NCBI RefSeq assembly: GCF_022695515.1
Contig: NZ_JALDPT010000023.1
Span: 23,254-87,253 of the forward strand
Length of the DNA: 64,000 nucleotides
Source of the DNA: Phenylobacterium aquaticum
GTDB taxonomy: Bacteria > Pseudomonadota > Alphaproteobacteria > Caulobacterales > Caulobacteraceae
Direction: 5' to 3'
The notes beneath the pieces were generated by a model that searched no databases, was not told the DNA's origin, and worked only from the letters and a program-made list of their open reading frames with translations. Below, piece by piece: positions 63,698 to 64,000 of the stretch (the stretch's first letter is position 1; the number at the start of each line of letters is the position of its first letter). The position numbers and the translations under genes are program-made.

Positions 63698-64000
63698 CTA
63701 TTCGACGTTCGGCACCGCGCAGCCCGCCCCCTGGTCGACCAGGGTGTGGAAGCTGCGGTTGTCGCTGGACACCTCGATCTTGCCGGGCACGAGCCTGAGG
63801 GTCTGCTGCATCCAGCGGCCATAGGTGGCGCCGCCCGCATGTTCGCAGTGGCCCGCGAACAGCACCTGGACGCAGGTGTTGAGCGTGGTCTCGCCGGGGA
63901 TCTTGCGCCACTCGCCGGCGACATAGCGCATGCAGGCGCCGGCCGGCGCGCCGAGCGACGCGGTCGCGGGCCGCCGCGGGCGTCGAGGTCGCGGCGGGGG
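63698..64000 (-). CDS. Hypothetical protein, C-terminal part (start beyond the window)
   Basis: An open frame running in from the right edge, stop at 63698. The C-terminal 77 residues (GEWRKIPGETTLNTCVQVL, CEHAGGATYGRWMQQTLRLVPGKIEVSSDN by parts, VDQGAGCAVPNVE) carry several cysteines and look like a small secreted or periplasmic domain. Upstream of MRYVAGEW the frame reads a basic Pro/Arg/Ala stretch (RPRRPRRPATASLGAPAGAC) to the window edge. Whether that is real protein or a shifted frame cannot be judged. I do not recognise a family. It is oriented like the lipoprotein gene next door. Confidence 0.55.
   Translation of the reverse strand, partial: PPPRPRRPRRPATASLGAPAGACMRYVAGEWRKIPGETTLNTCVQVLFAGHCEHAGGATYGRWMQQTLRLVPGKIEVSSDNRSFHTLVDQGAGCAVPNVE

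Overview
The window is a gene-dense, very GC-rich stretch of an alphaproteobacterial chromosome. It most likely comes from the Caulobacteraceae (Caulobacter/Phenylobacterium type); the family is an inference. Pointers are the order rplI - TonB receptor - dnaB - alr, the chain der - bamB - yfgM-like, an exact GTTC-N7-GTTC SOS box upstream of ssb, GANTC (CcrM-type) sites in a promoter, and several lipoproteins and membrane proteins of Caulobacterales style. I see no rRNA, CRISPR array, insertion sequence, integrase or phage genes. No stretch longer than about 300 bases lacks a gene.

Layout. 1-11.6 kb: end of rplI, a TonB-dependent receptor, dnaB, alr, a membrane protein, radA, then the tight cvpA-purF-transporter-SDR run. 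11.6-15.4 kb (minus): yfgM-like, bamB-like, der. 15.5-19.2 kb: an alkylsulfatase-like metallo-beta-lactamase, then an SDR and panB on the minus strand. 19.2-21.9 kb (minus): two tandem copies of a three-gene cassette (small membrane protein, ECF sigma factor, anti-sigma-like membrane protein). 22-28 kb (minus): hydrolase, ArsC-like protein, guaA, RsmB-type methyltransferase, MAPEG protein, guaB. 28-34.3 kb (accessory): divergent MFS/LysR pair, secreted protein, carboxylesterase, LytTR regulator, orphan CobT-like VWA protein. 34.3-43.2 kb: rlmE, ppx/gppA, hspQ, a small lipoprotein, tamB-tamA. 43.4-46.8 kb: the ATP-grasp / alpha-E / transglutaminase operon. 46.8-52.3 kb: a small membrane protein, cysA-cysW-cysT, a TPR-glycosyltransferase, a small protein, tRNA-Lys. 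52.4-64 kb: lipoprotein, queA-tgt, EEP protein, HD protein, two cyclophilins, coaD, gyrA, sodC, a monooxygenase, ssb, a second small lipoprotein and a partial gene at the edge.

The strongest technical result is that at least seven genes (yfgM-like, bamB-like, alkylsulfatase, guaA, guaB, the CobT-like gene, gyrA) carry a frame-breaking indel, six or more being apparent one-base losses, and most lie in GC-rich self-complementary sequence. Several of these genes are normally essential, so sequencing or assembly error is far more likely than gene decay. They are annotated here as full-length genes with a note. The tRNA-Lys T-loop looks one base short for the same reason.

The most interesting biology is the duplicated ECF sigma cassette, the ATP-grasp/alpha-E/transglutaminase operon of unknown product (with a seven-glutamine tail on the transglutaminase and no neighbouring Anbu peptidase), the isolated CobT-like VWA protein, and active-site or resistance-site departures in Tgt, SodC and GyrA.
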